Assembly (NCBI GenBank): GCA_016704535.1
Contig: JADIZZ010000002.1
Span: forward strand, 496,001 to 560,000
Source of the DNA: Betaproteobacteria bacterium
Lineage (GTDB): Bacteria > Pseudomonadota > Gammaproteobacteria > Burkholderiales > Burkholderiaceae_C
Direction of reading: 5' to 3'
Length of the DNA: 64,000 bases
Shown here: positions 44,668 to 53,954 of the stretch, in pieces
Layout: each line of letters begins with the position of its first letter
How positions within the stretch are numbered: position 1 is the stretch's first letter
Made by a program: the position numbers and the translations under genes
Notes under the pieces: model-generated
Seen by the model: the letters and a program-made list of their open reading frames with translations, nothing else
What the model was told of the DNA's origin: nothing
The model's database searches: none

Positions 44668-45402
44668 TCACGTCGGCGCTGCGCCTGGCGTTATGGTGGC
44701 CAGGATGCGTTGGCCCAGGCCGTCGGCCCAGGCCGCATAGCCCTGGGCACTGGGATGGATCCCGTCCGCCGCCATGCCCGCCGTCGTGGTCGATTCCGGA
44801 TGCCAGTGCATGGTGCGCCCGACCTGGTCGCTCAGCAGTCGGGCCAGGCACTGGTTCATCTGCCTTGCCCAGTGACCCATGAACCAGCGCAGTGGCTGCG
44901 GCAGCGCCTGGCAGGCGTGCATGGGCGGCACGGCGCTGTGCACGAGCAAGGCTGGTGCGAAGCGCGAGTCGATGAGCTCGGCCAGCCTGGTCTGCCACCG
45001 GGCCCACTGCAGCGGCGCGCACAGACGGCTGGCGTCGTTGGCGCCCATCGACAGCACGACCACGTCGAAGTCAGCGCACGGGGCGTCCTGCAGCAACCTG
45101 AGCAGCCCCGGCGAGTCGAGCCCATTGACCGCCAGCACGCACCACTGCACCGTGTGATGCCGACTCAGGCGGCGCACAAGATGGCCGCACAGTGCCTGGT
45201 CCTGTGTCGGCGCACCCACGCCTGCGGCACCCGAGTCACCGGCCACCAGCAGGCGGATGAGCGATCCGTGGCCAGCGGTGCCGGCGCGGCGGCCCGGCGG
45301 CTCCGGCATGCGCGGCGTGATGCGCCGCACATGCCAGGCCTGCAGCCAGAGCAGAGGCCAGAGCAGCCCCAGCAGCGGCAGACGTTGCCAACGGGCGGCC
45401 AT
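44668..45402 (-). CDS. SGNH/GDSL hydrolase family protein
   Basis: A protein of 244 residues from ATG 45402. The N-terminal hydrophobic segment (LPLLGLLWPLLWLQAWHV) is followed by block I LLVAGDSGAAGVGA, block III SMGANDASRL and block V ADGIHPSAQGYAAWA, the SGNH residues. It is the second SGNH hydrolase in the window and clearly divergent from the one at 39.3-40.1 kb. The substrate is unknown; the anchor suggests an envelope location. Confidence 0.85.
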   Translation of the reverse strand: MAARWQRLPLLGLLWPLLWLQAWHVRRITPRMPEPPGRRAGTAGHGSLIRLLVAGDSGAAGVGAPTQDQALCGHLVRRLSRHHTVQWCVLAVNGLDSPGLLRLLQDAPCADFDVVVLSMGANDASRLCAPLQWARWQTRLAELIDSRFAPALLVHSAVPPMHACQALPQPLRWFMGHWARQMNQCLARLLSDQVGRTMHWHPESTTTAGMAADGIHPSAQGYAAWADGLGQRILATITPGAAPT

Positions 45403-45813
45403 CACCGAGTGGTCACGCTGGCTGCGGCGGTCACCGGCGTGTCCCCGTCGCGGCTGCTCCTGCGGTACACAGCGCAGCGGGTCTGGCTCTTGGCGTGCAT
45501 CGCTTGGCCTCGTGATTCGAAAGTTGAGCCTCAGGGTCAACCGCACCCGCTCCTGAGCGCTTTGGGCTCGGAGCGCCCCAGCGCGGTGAGCGCACCGTAG
45601 GGGAATGCCGCGGCCCGGTCGGTTCGCTCTCGAACGCATCGCAGCGCGACGCCATCCACTGGAGGGCGGTGTTCTGCACCGCACCGACGGTGCGTTCCGT
45701 CAGGGTCACGATGCAAGCGCTGATCCGTCGCGACGACGCTGACATCCGGTCGCCATGTGCTGCGGCAGCGGGGTGCGTTTGCTGGCCCGGGCGGTGCACT
45801 TCCTGGAGATGCC
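45403..45813. other. Intergenic region with small hairpin, 411 bp
   Basis: No gene was recognised. A perfect 6-bp stem with 3-nt loop (CGCACC-GAC-GGTGCG, 45680-45694) lies near the middle. The region separates the divergent SGNH and unknown-protein genes. Confidence 0.35.
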
Positions 45814-46449
45814 GTGATCAAGAAGTCGGGTAGGTCTCACCCTGTGTCGGCGGGCAATCCGTGTCCTTTCCTGCGTGCGCTCGTGGCAACGGGCGAGCTG
45901 GCCGATGACCGGGAACCCCTTGCGAAGGTCGCGGCCGTCGTGGCGATCACGGCTCGCGCTGGCGATGGCCGTCCTGTGCTGTCGCGCAAGGCGGTTTTCG
46001 CCATCGCCTCGATGGCGAACGGATGGGGCCCCCTGTCGCTGATCGACACCCAGTGGCACGGCTTGAAGCTGAATGCGCTGCGCGGAGGGCCGCTCGACAA
46101 GAAGGGCGTGGGATCCGGGATCCTGAACGCCCGAGGGGCAATCGATGCGAAGGAAGTGTCGCGGCTGCGGGGCTTCGCCAAGGAGAAGCCGAACGCCAAC
46201 GGAGCGTCGGAGCTAGGCCTGGGACTGGCCGAGCTGCGCGCCTACATGGACGCCAATTTCGCGCGCGCTACCGGACGCAGGCGGTTCATCGATCGGACGC
46301 TGATGCTCGGCGAGTGGCCGATGCTGCTGAAGGTCATGGGTAAGGACGGGCGAGGCGGCAGGTATCTGGGCCTTCAGGACGTCATCGATCTCTTCAAGAG
46401 CCGCCGCTTCCCGGCTCGCATGAACAACCGCTTGCGGGCCGGGTCGTAG
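45814..46449 (+). CDS. Unknown protein with NPCPFL motif
   Basis: 211 residues from GTG 45814, chosen because TGGAG lies seven bases upstream; ATG 45757 would add 19 unlikely residues. The N-terminus SAGNPCPFLRALVATGEL contains a Pro-Cys-Pro that recalls the heme-thiolate ligand motif of family-2 (chloroperoxidase-like) peroxidases, but the rest (GVGSGILNARGAIDAKEVSR, NFARATGRRRFIDRTLMLGE, WPMLLKVMGKDG) is not clearly that family. I believe it is a conserved proteobacterial protein of unknown function. No signal peptide. Confidence 0.6.
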   Translation: MIKKSGRSHPVSAGNPCPFLRALVATGELADDREPLAKVAAVVAITARAGDGRPVLSRKAVFAIASMANGWGPLSLIDTQWHGLKLNALRGGPLDKKGVGSGILNARGAIDAKEVSRLRGFAKEKPNANGASELGLGLAELRAYMDANFARATGRRRFIDRTLMLGEWPMLLKVMGKDGRGGRYLGLQDVIDLFKSRRFPARMNNRLRAGS

Positions 46450-46602
46450 ACGCCAGGCACGCGCAGTTGCCATGTTGTCGTCAGTGCAGGCGCGTCAAAG
46501 AAGCACTTTGGCGCCCCATGTGAGAGTCTCCTGCCCATGTGGCTACGGGATCCCGCCTGAACGCCCGCGGAGCAGACCGGGCGCAGCCCGGCCCCGGCGT
46601 AC

Positions 46603-48348
46603 TCAGAGCCTGAACTTCGGCACTTGCCGGTAGGTGTAGCCGCGCCAGAACCATTCCATCGGCCCGTAGCGGAACTTCGACAACCACCAGTGGCTGAAGG
46701 CGACCTGCGCAGCAAAGACGACGACCACGAACAGCAACTGCTGCGCCCGCGGCATGCCCCAGTGGCCGAGGGCATAGCCGTGGAAATAGATCGCGCAGAT
46801 CAGCGACTGCATGAGGTAGTTCGTCAGCGCCATGCGGCCCATCGGCGCCAGCACGGCGATGCGCGAGAACACCGTCTTGCCGTGCAGCATCAGCACCACC
46901 AGGCCCACGTAGCCCAGGCAGGCAGGCAGGTTGCCCAGCATCGTCAGCCCGCGCGCTATGCCCCAGCCGTCGGTGCGGTCGCCGGGGGTGTGCGACATGG
47001 CGATCAGGCTGCCGGCCAGGCCGAGACCGATGCCGATCGGCAGGCCCCAGACCGCGAGCTTGCGGAACAGCGGCAGGTGGTCGCGGGCGTTTTCCATCAC
47101 CCCCGAGCGCACGAAGCCGATGCCGAGCAGGAACATCCCGATGAGGACGATCGCGAAGCCGAAGTCGCCCGCCACCTTCTCGGGGAAGTTGCCGGCACGG
47201 AGGTAGACCGCTTCGCCGTAGCTGCCGCGGGTGAGGACGCGCACCTCCTCCTCTTTCTCGGCGCGGCCTTCGGCCAGACGCTTGGCACGTTCGGCCTCGC
47301 GTTCGGCGTAGCGTTCGGCCGGGGTCTTCTTCGGCTTCTTGTCGTCGGCCTTTGCGGCACTGGCCGGCGGGGCCGGCGCCACCGCAGCCGCCGGGCTGGC
47401 CGCCGGCGCGGCGGCCGCGGCCTTCGACCCGCCCGGGGCGTAGGCGGCCAGCGGGTCGGGAGCGTAATGCTGCACCACGCCGCCCAGCGTCATCGCGAGG
47501 GCGCCGAAGAGGTAGAGGCCGGCACCCAGGCGCACGCCCCGCTTGTCGGCCGGATCGAAGTACTTCCACGACAGCCACCCGGCCACCAGCACCAGCGGGC
47601 CGAAGACCGACAGCGGCAGTCGGGGTTCGAGGGGCCCGTCGGGCAGCAGCCAGAACACCGCCGCCGCGACGCACAGCCCCGCGCCCAGCACCAGCAGCAC
47701 CAGGCTGAACACCGGCAGGCTGCGGCCACGCAGCGTCACGCGCTTCTCGTTGCGCAAGTACAGCGCCACCAACCCGGCCAGCGCCAGCCCGGCGGCAATG
47801 CCGAAGAAGCCCTTCATGTCGGGTATGAAACCCAGCCCGGCCACGGCGGCAATGGCCAGCAGCAGCAGCTTGGGCCGGGCGTAGAGCACGACCATCAGCA
47901 TCAGCGCGGCGACGGCATACGAGAACAGGATGTCGCCGTCCCACAGGAAGATGAAGTGCAAGGCCCCGAAGACCGCCAGCGCGAGCACACGCCGCAGGTA
48001 GACGGGCTGGAACTCGCGCCCGGCCTGTTCGGCGCGCACCATCATGACTGCGAAGCCCATACCGAAAAGCAGCGAGAAGATGGTCCAGAACTTGCCCTGC
48101 ACGAAGTAGGCGACGAACCAGCTGGCCAGCCAGTCCACGCCGCTCAAGTCGCGCGGCATGCCTTCGTTGAAGGCGGCGAAGGGCCGGTTGAACCACTCGA
48201 TGTTCATCAGGAAGATGCCGAGCAGCGCAAAGCCGCGCACGACGTCCAGCGCTTCGATGCGCTGCGCAGCCGCGATGGGCGCCATCACGGCCGCGGGCGT
48301 GCCGCTGTCGGGAGCGGCGGCCGTGGTGGCGGGCAAGGCGGTATCCAT
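46603..48348 (-). CDS. DUF418 integral membrane protein with long charged loop
   Basis: A protein of 581 residues. Twelve or so hydrophobic helices; RIEALDVVRGFALLGIFLMN opens the acyltransferase-3-like/DUF418 fold, and the DUF418 C-terminal domain begins near the GKTVFSRIAVLAPMGRMALT, NYLMQSLICAIYFHGYALGH segments. Between them is an Ala/Pro then Lys/Glu/Arg-rich loop (KPKKTPAERYAEREAERAKR, LAEGRAEKEEEV), much longer than in typical 380-420-residue DUF418 proteins. It probably acts in the inner membrane as a transporter or acyltransferase relative; the function is unknown. Confidence 0.85.
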   Translation of the reverse strand: MDTALPATTAAAPDSGTPAAVMAPIAAAQRIEALDVVRGFALLGIFLMNIEWFNRPFAAFNEGMPRDLSGVDWLASWFVAYFVQGKFWTIFSLLFGMGFAVMMVRAEQAGREFQPVYLRRVLALAVFGALHFIFLWDGDILFSYAVAALMLMVVLYARPKLLLLAIAAVAGLGFIPDMKGFFGIAAGLALAGLVALYLRNEKRVTLRGRSLPVFSLVLLVLGAGLCVAAAVFWLLPDGPLEPRLPLSVFGPLVLVAGWLSWKYFDPADKRGVRLGAGLYLFGALAMTLGGVVQHYAPDPLAAYAPGGSKAAAAAPAASPAAAVAPAPPASAAKADDKKPKKTPAERYAEREAERAKRLAEGRAEKEEEVRVLTRGSYGEAVYLRAGNFPEKVAGDFGFAIVLIGMFLLGIGFVRSGVMENARDHLPLFRKLAVWGLPIGIGLGLAGSLIAMSHTPGDRTDGWGIARGLTMLGNLPACLGYVGLVVLMLHGKTVFSRIAVLAPMGRMALTNYLMQSLICAIYFHGYALGHWGMPRAQQLLFVVVVFAAQVAFSHWWLSKFRYGPMEWFWRGYTYRQVPKFRL

Positions 48349-48365
48349 GGAGTGAGGCTCGCTTC

Positions 48366-48389
48366 CTTAGGTTCGCGCTTAGGTTCGCG
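48366..48389 (-). repeat. Perfect 12-bp tandem repeat in the DUF418 leader
   Basis: CTTAGGTTCGCG occurs twice head-to-tail between the DUF418 start (48348) and a minus-strand TACATT (48393-48398). Transcription from that -10-like element would start near 48386 and give a leader of about 38 nt made largely of the repeat. It may be a slippage-prone or regulatory leader. Confidence 0.5.
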
Positions 48390-48491
48390 CGCAATGTAGC
48401 TGCCCGGCGGGGCGCGGTCACTCCCCTGCGACGAACGGCAAAGGCGCAGCGACAGGGTGCGTTGCAGACGCGCCAGCGGCAGGCGGCGGCG

Positions 48492-48980
48492 TCAGCGTGG
48501 CGTGCCTTGCAGTTCGAAGCGCAGCACGCCCTGCTGCTGCTGCCAGCGCAGCTTGCCCAGCACGTCCATGCCCAGCAGCGGTGCGTGCAGGTCGGGCAGC
48601 GCCGTCATGCGCAGGCGTTCGGCGCGCACGCCACCCTGCAGCAGCAGGTCGCCCTGGACGATCTCGGCGTCGACCACGCCGCCGGCCGTGTTCGAACGCG
48701 CGCGGCCGACCACGGGCAGACCCAGCTGTCGTGCCAGCGCGGCCGGGATCGCGGTGCCCGTGGCGCCGGTGTCGACGAGGAAGTCCACCGGCTGCCCGCC
48801 CACGCTGCCGGGCCAGTGGTAGTGGCCGTCCGCGCTGCGTCGGATCTCGACCACGCCGCCCATCACCTCGATGCGCGCCTGGGTCGCCTGGCGCTGCCAG
48901 GCCTGCACGCCCAGGAACAGGCCCACTGCCAGCAGCAGCCAGACCGTGGTGTGTTTCAGCCAGCCGGGCAGTTCGTGCAT
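48492..48980 (-). CDS. Membrane-anchored retropepsin-like aspartyl protease
   Basis: 162 residues from ATG 48980 (or 164 from 48986). One N-terminal membrane helix (TTVWLLLAVGLFLGVQAW) is followed by a single retropepsin-like lobe: catalytic FLVDTGATGTAIP and the flap/second conserved LLGMDVLGKLRW. It is the TIGR02281 clan-AA family, which must dimerise to form an active site in the periplasm. It lies 7 bases after the FAH gene on the same strand. Confidence 0.88.
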   Translation of the reverse strand: MHELPGWLKHTTVWLLLAVGLFLGVQAWQRQATQARIEVMGGVVEIRRSADGHYHWPGSVGGQPVDFLVDTGATGTAIPAALARQLGLPVVGRARSNTAGGVVDAEIVQGDLLLQGGVRAERLRMTALPDLHAPLLGMDVLGKLRWQQQQGVLRFELQGTPR

Positions 48981-48987
48981 GGGCACG

Positions 48988-49974
48988 TCAAGGCGTCAGC
49001 GGTGCGACACGTTGTTCAATCGCGCCAAACACGCTCTGGCCGTCGCGGCCCAGCATCTCGATGCGGATGCGGTCGCCGTAGCGCATGAATTCGGTCACCG
49101 GCGCCCCGCTCTCGAGGGTCTCGATGGCGCGCTTCTCGGCCACGCAGGAATACCCTCGGCTCCAATCGGCATTGCTGACCGTGCCGCTGCCGACGATGCT
49201 GCCGGCGCGCAGCCGCCGCGTCTTCGCCGCGTGGGCGATGAGCTGGCCGAAGTGGAACGCCATCTCCGGCCCGGCTTCGCACAGGCCGACGGCGCGACCG
49301 TTCCAGCGGCTTTCCAGGCTCAGGTGCAGGCGCCCGCCGGCCCAGGCGTCGCCCACTTCATCGGGCGTCACGGCCACCGGGCTGAAGGCGGTGGCGGGCT
49401 TGCTCTGCACGAAGCCGAAACCCTTGGCGAGTTCGGCCGGGACCAGGTTTCTCAGGCTCCAGTCGTTGGCCAGCATCAGCAGGCGCACACTGTCCAGCGC
49501 GGCATTCGCGTCGGTGCCGATGTCGATGTCGCCGGTGATCACGGCCACCTCGGCCTCGAAATCGATGCCCCAGGCCTCGCTGGCGAATCGGGCGACGTCG
49601 GTTGCGCCGAGGAAGTCGTCGCTGCCGCCTTGGTACATCAGCGGGTCTTCGTAGAAGCTGGCCGGTACCTCGGCGCCGCGTGCCTTGCGCACCCGTTCGA
49701 CGTGGTTCAGGTAGGCCGATCCGTCCAGCCAGGAGTAGGCGCGCGGCAACGGCGCCATGCACAGCTGGGGATCGAAGGGAAAGGCGTGGCGCGCCTTGCC
49801 GCCGTTGAGCGTGGCGTACAGATCTTCCAGCGGCGGGCTGCGGAAGTTCCAGTCGTCCAGCACCTGCTGCAGCGTGGTGGCGATGCCGGTGGCGTAGTGC
49901 GCCATGGTCATGTCGCGCGAGACGACGGCCAGCACGCCGTCGCGCGAGCCGTCCTTGAAGGTGGCGAGTTTCAT
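48988..49974 (-). CDS. Fumarylacetoacetate hydrolase family protein (long form)
   Basis: A protein of 328 residues from ATG 49974 (MKLATFKDGSRDGVLAVVSR). The FAH core is complete: GIDFEAEVAVITGDIDIGTD (metal Glu), MLANDWSLRNL, FSPVAVTPDEVGDAW, SRGYSCVAEKRAIET and FMRYGDRIRIEMLG. It corresponds to the fumarylacetoacetase-like type found in tyrosine or homogentisate catabolism in many bacteria, but no maiA/hmgA gene is adjacent. Followed by the aspartyl protease gene. Confidence 0.9.
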   Translation of the reverse strand: MKLATFKDGSRDGVLAVVSRDMTMAHYATGIATTLQQVLDDWNFRSPPLEDLYATLNGGKARHAFPFDPQLCMAPLPRAYSWLDGSAYLNHVERVRKARGAEVPASFYEDPLMYQGGSDDFLGATDVARFASEAWGIDFEAEVAVITGDIDIGTDANAALDSVRLLMLANDWSLRNLVPAELAKGFGFVQSKPATAFSPVAVTPDEVGDAWAGGRLHLSLESRWNGRAVGLCEAGPEMAFHFGQLIAHAAKTRRLRAGSIVGSGTVSNADWSRGYSCVAEKRAIETLESGAPVTEFMRYGDRIRIEMLGRDGQSVFGAIEQRVAPLTP

Positions 49975-50031
49975 CGGGGGTGTTCGGCCCTGCGGTGCAG
50001 CGACCCGGGAACGGGGTGGCAGTATTGTGGG

Positions 50032-51099
50032 GTGACGCGCCCGCCCCCTCTGCGCCCCCGGCCGCTGCAGCGCCCGCGGCGTCTGCTGTCCGCGCTGGGC
50101 TTGGCCGCGGCCGTGCTGCTGCTGCATGCGTGGGTGCTGGGCCGGCTGCCGTCGGGTGCCGGGACGGCTTGGCGTGCCGATGTCCCGTCGGTGCTGCAGG
50201 TGCGGCAGGTGCGTGCCATGACCGTGGCGCAGGCCGAAGCGGCCGCTGAACAAGCGCCTGCCGCATTACCCGTTGCGCCGGCTCGGCCAGCAGCCACGCT
50301 TCGCGAAGCGGTCGCTCACTTGCCGCCAGGCAGCCGCACCGTTCAGGACATGCAAGCCGACGTGCCTCTGGTCGACGGCGCCGGCGCACAGCCCTCATCC
50401 ACCTCCGGGGTCGCGGGGGGCGCGCCGACACCGCGCTACGCCACGCGCCTGCCGCCCCCGGCGACGCTGCAGTACAGCCTGCAGCGCGAAGGTACCGGCG
50501 GCCCCGGCCGGTCGGGCCTGCAGGCTGAGTTGCGCTGGCGGCCGGCTGAAGGTACCTACACGCTCACGCTGGGCTTCGGCGCCGTGGGCTGGGCCAGCGT
50601 GGGTGGGCTGGACGCCGATGGCGTCGCGCCCGAGCGCCATGTCGAAACCCGCCGCGGCCGTGAGGTGCGCGCCGCGAATTTCCGCCGTGAAGCGGGGCCC
50701 ACTGGTGGCCGCATCACCTTCAGTGGCCCGCAGGTCGAGTTTGCGCTGCTGCCCGGTGCGCAGGACCGGTTGAGCTGGATGTTGCAGCTGCCCGCCGTGC
50801 TCGAGGCCGACCCCATGCTGGGCCAACCCGGGCGAGAGGTACGGCTCTTCGTGGCCGGCGTGCGTGGCGACGCCGGGCTGTGGACCTTTACGGTGGTCGA
50901 TCGCGGGCCGGCCGAGCTGCCTGCCGGCACCGTGGCCGAAGCCGTCCACCTGCGCCGCGAGCCGCAGCGCCCCTACGACTCCCGCGTCGACGTCTGGCTC
51001 GACCCGGCGCGCCACCACCTGCCGGTGCGTGTGCGGCTGGACCACCTTGGTGACGGCGGCGGCACCGACTTCCTGCTCTCGGGCATCAGCCTGCCCTGA
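50032..51099 (+). CDS. DUF3108 domain protein
   Basis: A protein of 355 residues from GTG 50032, preceded at three bases by TATTGT (-10-like). The N-terminus has an anchor (SALGLAAAVLLLHAWVLG), then an Ala/Pro-rich spacer and a C-terminal DUF3108 beta domain (PPPATLQYSLQREGTGGPGR, WRPAEGTYTLTLGFGAVGWA, ending in HLPVRVRLDHLGDGGGTDFL). DUF3108 proteins are periplasmic and of unknown function, often near purine-biosynthesis genes in Burkholderiales; none is here. Divergent from the FAH gene. Confidence 0.82.
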   Translation: MTRPPPLRPRPLQRPRRLLSALGLAAAVLLLHAWVLGRLPSGAGTAWRADVPSVLQVRQVRAMTVAQAEAAAEQAPAALPVAPARPAATLREAVAHLPPGSRTVQDMQADVPLVDGAGAQPSSTSGVAGGAPTPRYATRLPPPATLQYSLQREGTGGPGRSGLQAELRWRPAEGTYTLTLGFGAVGWASVGGLDADGVAPERHVETRRGREVRAANFRREAGPTGGRITFSGPQVEFALLPGAQDRLSWMLQLPAVLEADPMLGQPGREVRLFVAGVRGDAGLWTFTVVDRGPAELPAGTVAEAVHLRREPQRPYDSRVDVWLDPARHHLPVRVRLDHLGDGGGTDFLLSGISLP

Positions 51100-51218
51100 G
51101 GACTTGTTCGGCAGCCGTAGGCTCGAGCGCGGCTTCATTCGCACGCGGCACCGACAACCCGCGTCGCGCGGCCTGTCCTGCCCTCAAGGTCGCACAAGGG
51201 ACGGCCGATAAGTCAGCA

Positions 51219-52736
51219 ATGGCCTCGATTGCTCCCGACCTCTCTAGCCTCATGCAGGCTGGACTGCCCGGCTGGGCAGTCGGCGCGTGTGCGTTGCTGC
51301 TGGTGCTGCTGGCGCTGGAACATGGACGCGTGGTGCGCAAGCAGCGAAAACTGACGCTGCGTCTGGAAGCCGCGAACACGCAGCTCCAGGGACTGCGCGG
51401 TCGCGACATGCTGACCGGGCTGATGACACGGGCGGACTTCGAATGTGCTCTCGACGAAGCCGCGCTGGCCTCCGACCGCAACGCAGCGACGCTGGCGGTG
51501 CTGTACATCGGCCTGGATGACTTCCGCTCGCTCAACGAGGGCTACGGACATTCCGTGGGCGATGCCGTGCTGACCCAGGCTGCCGAGCGTCTGCGCCAGA
51601 CATCCGGGGTTGAACTGGCGCTGGCGCGCCTGGGCGGCGACGAATTCGCGCTGCTGCTGGCGGCCACTGCCGACGAGGCCGCCGCCGCAGCCTAGCGATT
51701 GCAGAGCGCGCTGCAGCGCCCGTACGCGGTGGAGACGCTGAGCCTGCGGCTGGGTGCGTCGGTGGGTATTGCGCTGTACCCCGAGCATGGCGCTCGCCCG
51801 CGTCTGCTGGGCTGCGCCGCGGTGGCCATGCGTTCGGTCAAGCAGGTGGGCGGCGGAAGTCACGCATTTTTCGACCCCGTGCTGGCGGTGGACGAGCGCG
51901 ACAAGGCCGAACTGCTGCAGGCCCTGCGCCGCGCTCTCGAACTGCGCCAGCTTCAGCTGGTCTACCAGCCCAAGGTCGACGCACAGAGCCTGCAGATCAC
52001 CGCGGCCGAGGCACTGCTGCGCTGGGAACATCCACAGCGCGGCGCCATCAGCCCGGTGGTTTTCGTGCCGCTGGCCGAGCGCCACGGCCTGATGGGCGCG
52101 ATCGGCCGCTGGGTCATCGACGAGGCCTGCCGCCAGGCAGCGCAGTGGCGCGGGCTGGGCCTGCGCATGCGCGTGGCGGTCAATATCTCGGGCCATCAGA
52201 TGCGGCAGGACGACCTCGTCGAGCACATCGAGTCCGCCCTGAGGCGCCATGGCATCCCGCCGGGGCGGCTGACCTGCGAGATCACCGAGTCGGTGGCCAT
52301 GGAGGACACCGCGCACACCCGCGCCACCTTCGAGCGCCTGCGCCAGCTGGGGGTGCACGTGTCCATCGACGACTTCGGTACCGGGCACTCCAGCCTGGCC
52401 AGTTTGCGTCGGCTGCCGGCTGCCGAGCTGAAGATCGACCGGGCCTTCGTCACCGACCTGGGGCACAGCGAGCGTGCGCGCTCGATCGCCAAGGCCGTCG
52501 TCGACGTGGCCAGCACGCTCGGCCTGCGGGTCGTGGCGGAGGGTGTGGAAACCGCCGAGCAACGCGACGTGCTCGTGGCGCTGGGCTGTGACGAACTGCA
52601 GGGCTACCTCTTCGCGCGGCCCATGACAGCCACTGCGCTGGCCCTGTGGGCCGAGCGTGACGAAACACACGATGGCGCGGCGGCCGACTTTCGCTCCTCG
52701 CTCTTCGACCCCACGGCGCATGCCCCTCTCGGCTAG
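51219..52736 (+). pseudogene. GGDEF-EAL protein gene split by an in-frame TAG
   Basis: Two halves lie in the same frame. The first (51219-51695, 158 residues) has an N-terminal helix (WAVGACALLLVLLALEHG) and most of a GGDEF domain with GGDEF at 139-143. It stops at TAG 51693-51695 within an Ala run. The second (51699-52736) continues the GGDEF domain (QSALQRPYAVETLSLRLGAS) and carries a full EAL domain (EALLRWEHP, ITESVAMED, SIDDFGTGHSSLA, AEGVET). One codon change restores a 505-residue c-di-GMP cyclase/phosphodiesterase. Either a nonsense mutation or a sequencing error; the EAL half could still be made by reinitiation at TTG 51699. Confidence 0.8.
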
Positions 52737-52864
52737 CGCGGGCCGCGGGCCGCTGGCGCTGGTAGCCATGTTGCTCGATTTCTGGTTGCATCGGCAGCAG
52801 CGCCGCGAGCGCCGCCACAAGGTGCGCATGCTCTGGCGGTGGCACGCTGCCGAACCGGTCTTCC

Positions 52865-52870
52865 TACAAT
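52865..52870 (+). promoter_or_regulatory. -10-like TACAAT six bases before metH1
   Basis: TACAAT ends 6 nt before ATG 52877, and there is no Shine-Dalgarno sequence between them, as for the genes at 8874 and 26883. It supports a leaderless transcript. Confidence 0.45.
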
Positions 52871-52876
52871 GCGCCG

Positions 52877-53932
52877 ATGACCGCCCGCCCCACCGTCTAC
52901 ACCCGCGGCGCCGCACTGGCCGCCGTCCTGCAGCAGCGCATCGCCATCATCGACGGCGCGATGGGCACGATGATCCAGCGCTACAAGCTGGGCGAAGCCG
53001 ACTTCCGCAGCGAGCGTTTCAGGGATCACCCGAAGGACCTGAAGGGCAACAACGACCTGCTGGTGCTGACGCGGCCCGACGTCATCCGTGAGATCCACGG
53101 CCAGTACCTGGCCGCCGGCGCCGACCTCATCGAGACCAACACCTTCGGTGCCACCAGCGTGGCGCAGGAAGACTACGGCCTGGCGCACATCGCCGGCGAG
53201 ATGAACGTCGCCGCGGCGCGCATCGCGCGCGAAGTGGCCGACGAATACAGCACGCCCGACAAGCCGCGTTTCGTGGCCGGCGCCCTGGGCCCGACGCCAC
53301 GCACCGCGAGCATCAGCCCCGACGTCAACGACCCCGGCGCGCGCAACACCGGCTTCGACGAACTGCGCGCGGCCTACCGCGAGCAGGCCGAGGGCCTGCT
53401 CGAAGGCGGCTGCGACCTCTTCCTGGTCGAGACCATCTTCGACACGCTGAACGCCAAGGCGGCGATCTTCGCGCTCGACGAGCTGATGGAAGACACGGGG
53501 GAACGCCTGCCCGTGGTCATCAGCGGCACCGTCACCGACGCTTCGGGACGCATCCTGAGCGGCCAGACGGTGGCCGCGTTCTGGCACTCGGTGCGCCACG
53601 CGCGCCCGCTGGCCATCGGCCTGAACTGCGCCCTGGGCGCCGCGGTGATGCGGCCCTACATCGAGGAACTGAGCAAGGTCGCGGCCGATACCTACATCAG
53701 CTGCTACCCCAATGCTGGGCTGCCCAACCCGATGAGCGAGACCGGCTTCGACGAGACGCCGGCCGTCACCGGCAGCCTGATGGAAGACTTCGCGAAGGCG
53801 GGCTTCCTGAACATCGCGGGTGGCTGCTGCGGCACCACGCCCGAGCACATCGCCGAGATCGCGCGCCGCGTCGGCGCCTACCGTCCCCGCACCCGCCACG
53901 ACCCGCTGTTCCGCACCTTGCTCGCCGCGTAG
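52877..53932 (+). CDS. metH1: Homocysteine S-methyltransferase domain protein (MetH N-terminal part)
   Basis: 351 residues matching only the homocysteine-binding module of cobalamin-dependent methionine synthase: IDGAMGTMIQRYKL, DLIETNTFGATSVAQEDYGL, zinc ligands Cys in IGLNCALGAAVM and the GGCCGTTPEHI pair. The folate, B12 and reactivation modules are not present; after the stop comes a hairpin-rich repeat and a convergent kup gene. In many Burkholderiales metH is split into two adjacent genes with the second directly downstream; here the second half is not in the window. Confidence 0.9.
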   Translation: MTARPTVYTRGAALAAVLQQRIAIIDGAMGTMIQRYKLGEADFRSERFRDHPKDLKGNNDLLVLTRPDVIREIHGQYLAAGADLIETNTFGATSVAQEDYGLAHIAGEMNVAAARIAREVADEYSTPDKPRFVAGALGPTPRTASISPDVNDPGARNTGFDELRAAYREQAEGLLEGGCDLFLVETIFDTLNAKAAIFALDELMEDTGERLPVVISGTVTDASGRILSGQTVAAFWHSVRHARPLAIGLNCALGAAVMRPYIEELSKVAADTYISCYPNAGLPNPMSETGFDETPAVTGSLMEDFAKAGFLNIAGGCCGTTPEHIAEIARRVGAYRPRTRHDPLFRTLLAA

Positions 53933-53954
53933 CGGCGGCAAGCCCATCAAGCTT

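Noticed and set aside
51693..51695. Recoding of TAG (for example as pyrrolysine or by readthrough)
   Set aside because: No recoding signal or pyrrolysine machinery is visible, and the stop sits in an alanine run without structural need; mutation or read error is simpler.
52848..52862. TGGCACG before metH1, resembling a sigma-54 -24 element
   Set aside because: The matching -12 TTGC is missing at the required distance; CTGCCGAA follows instead.
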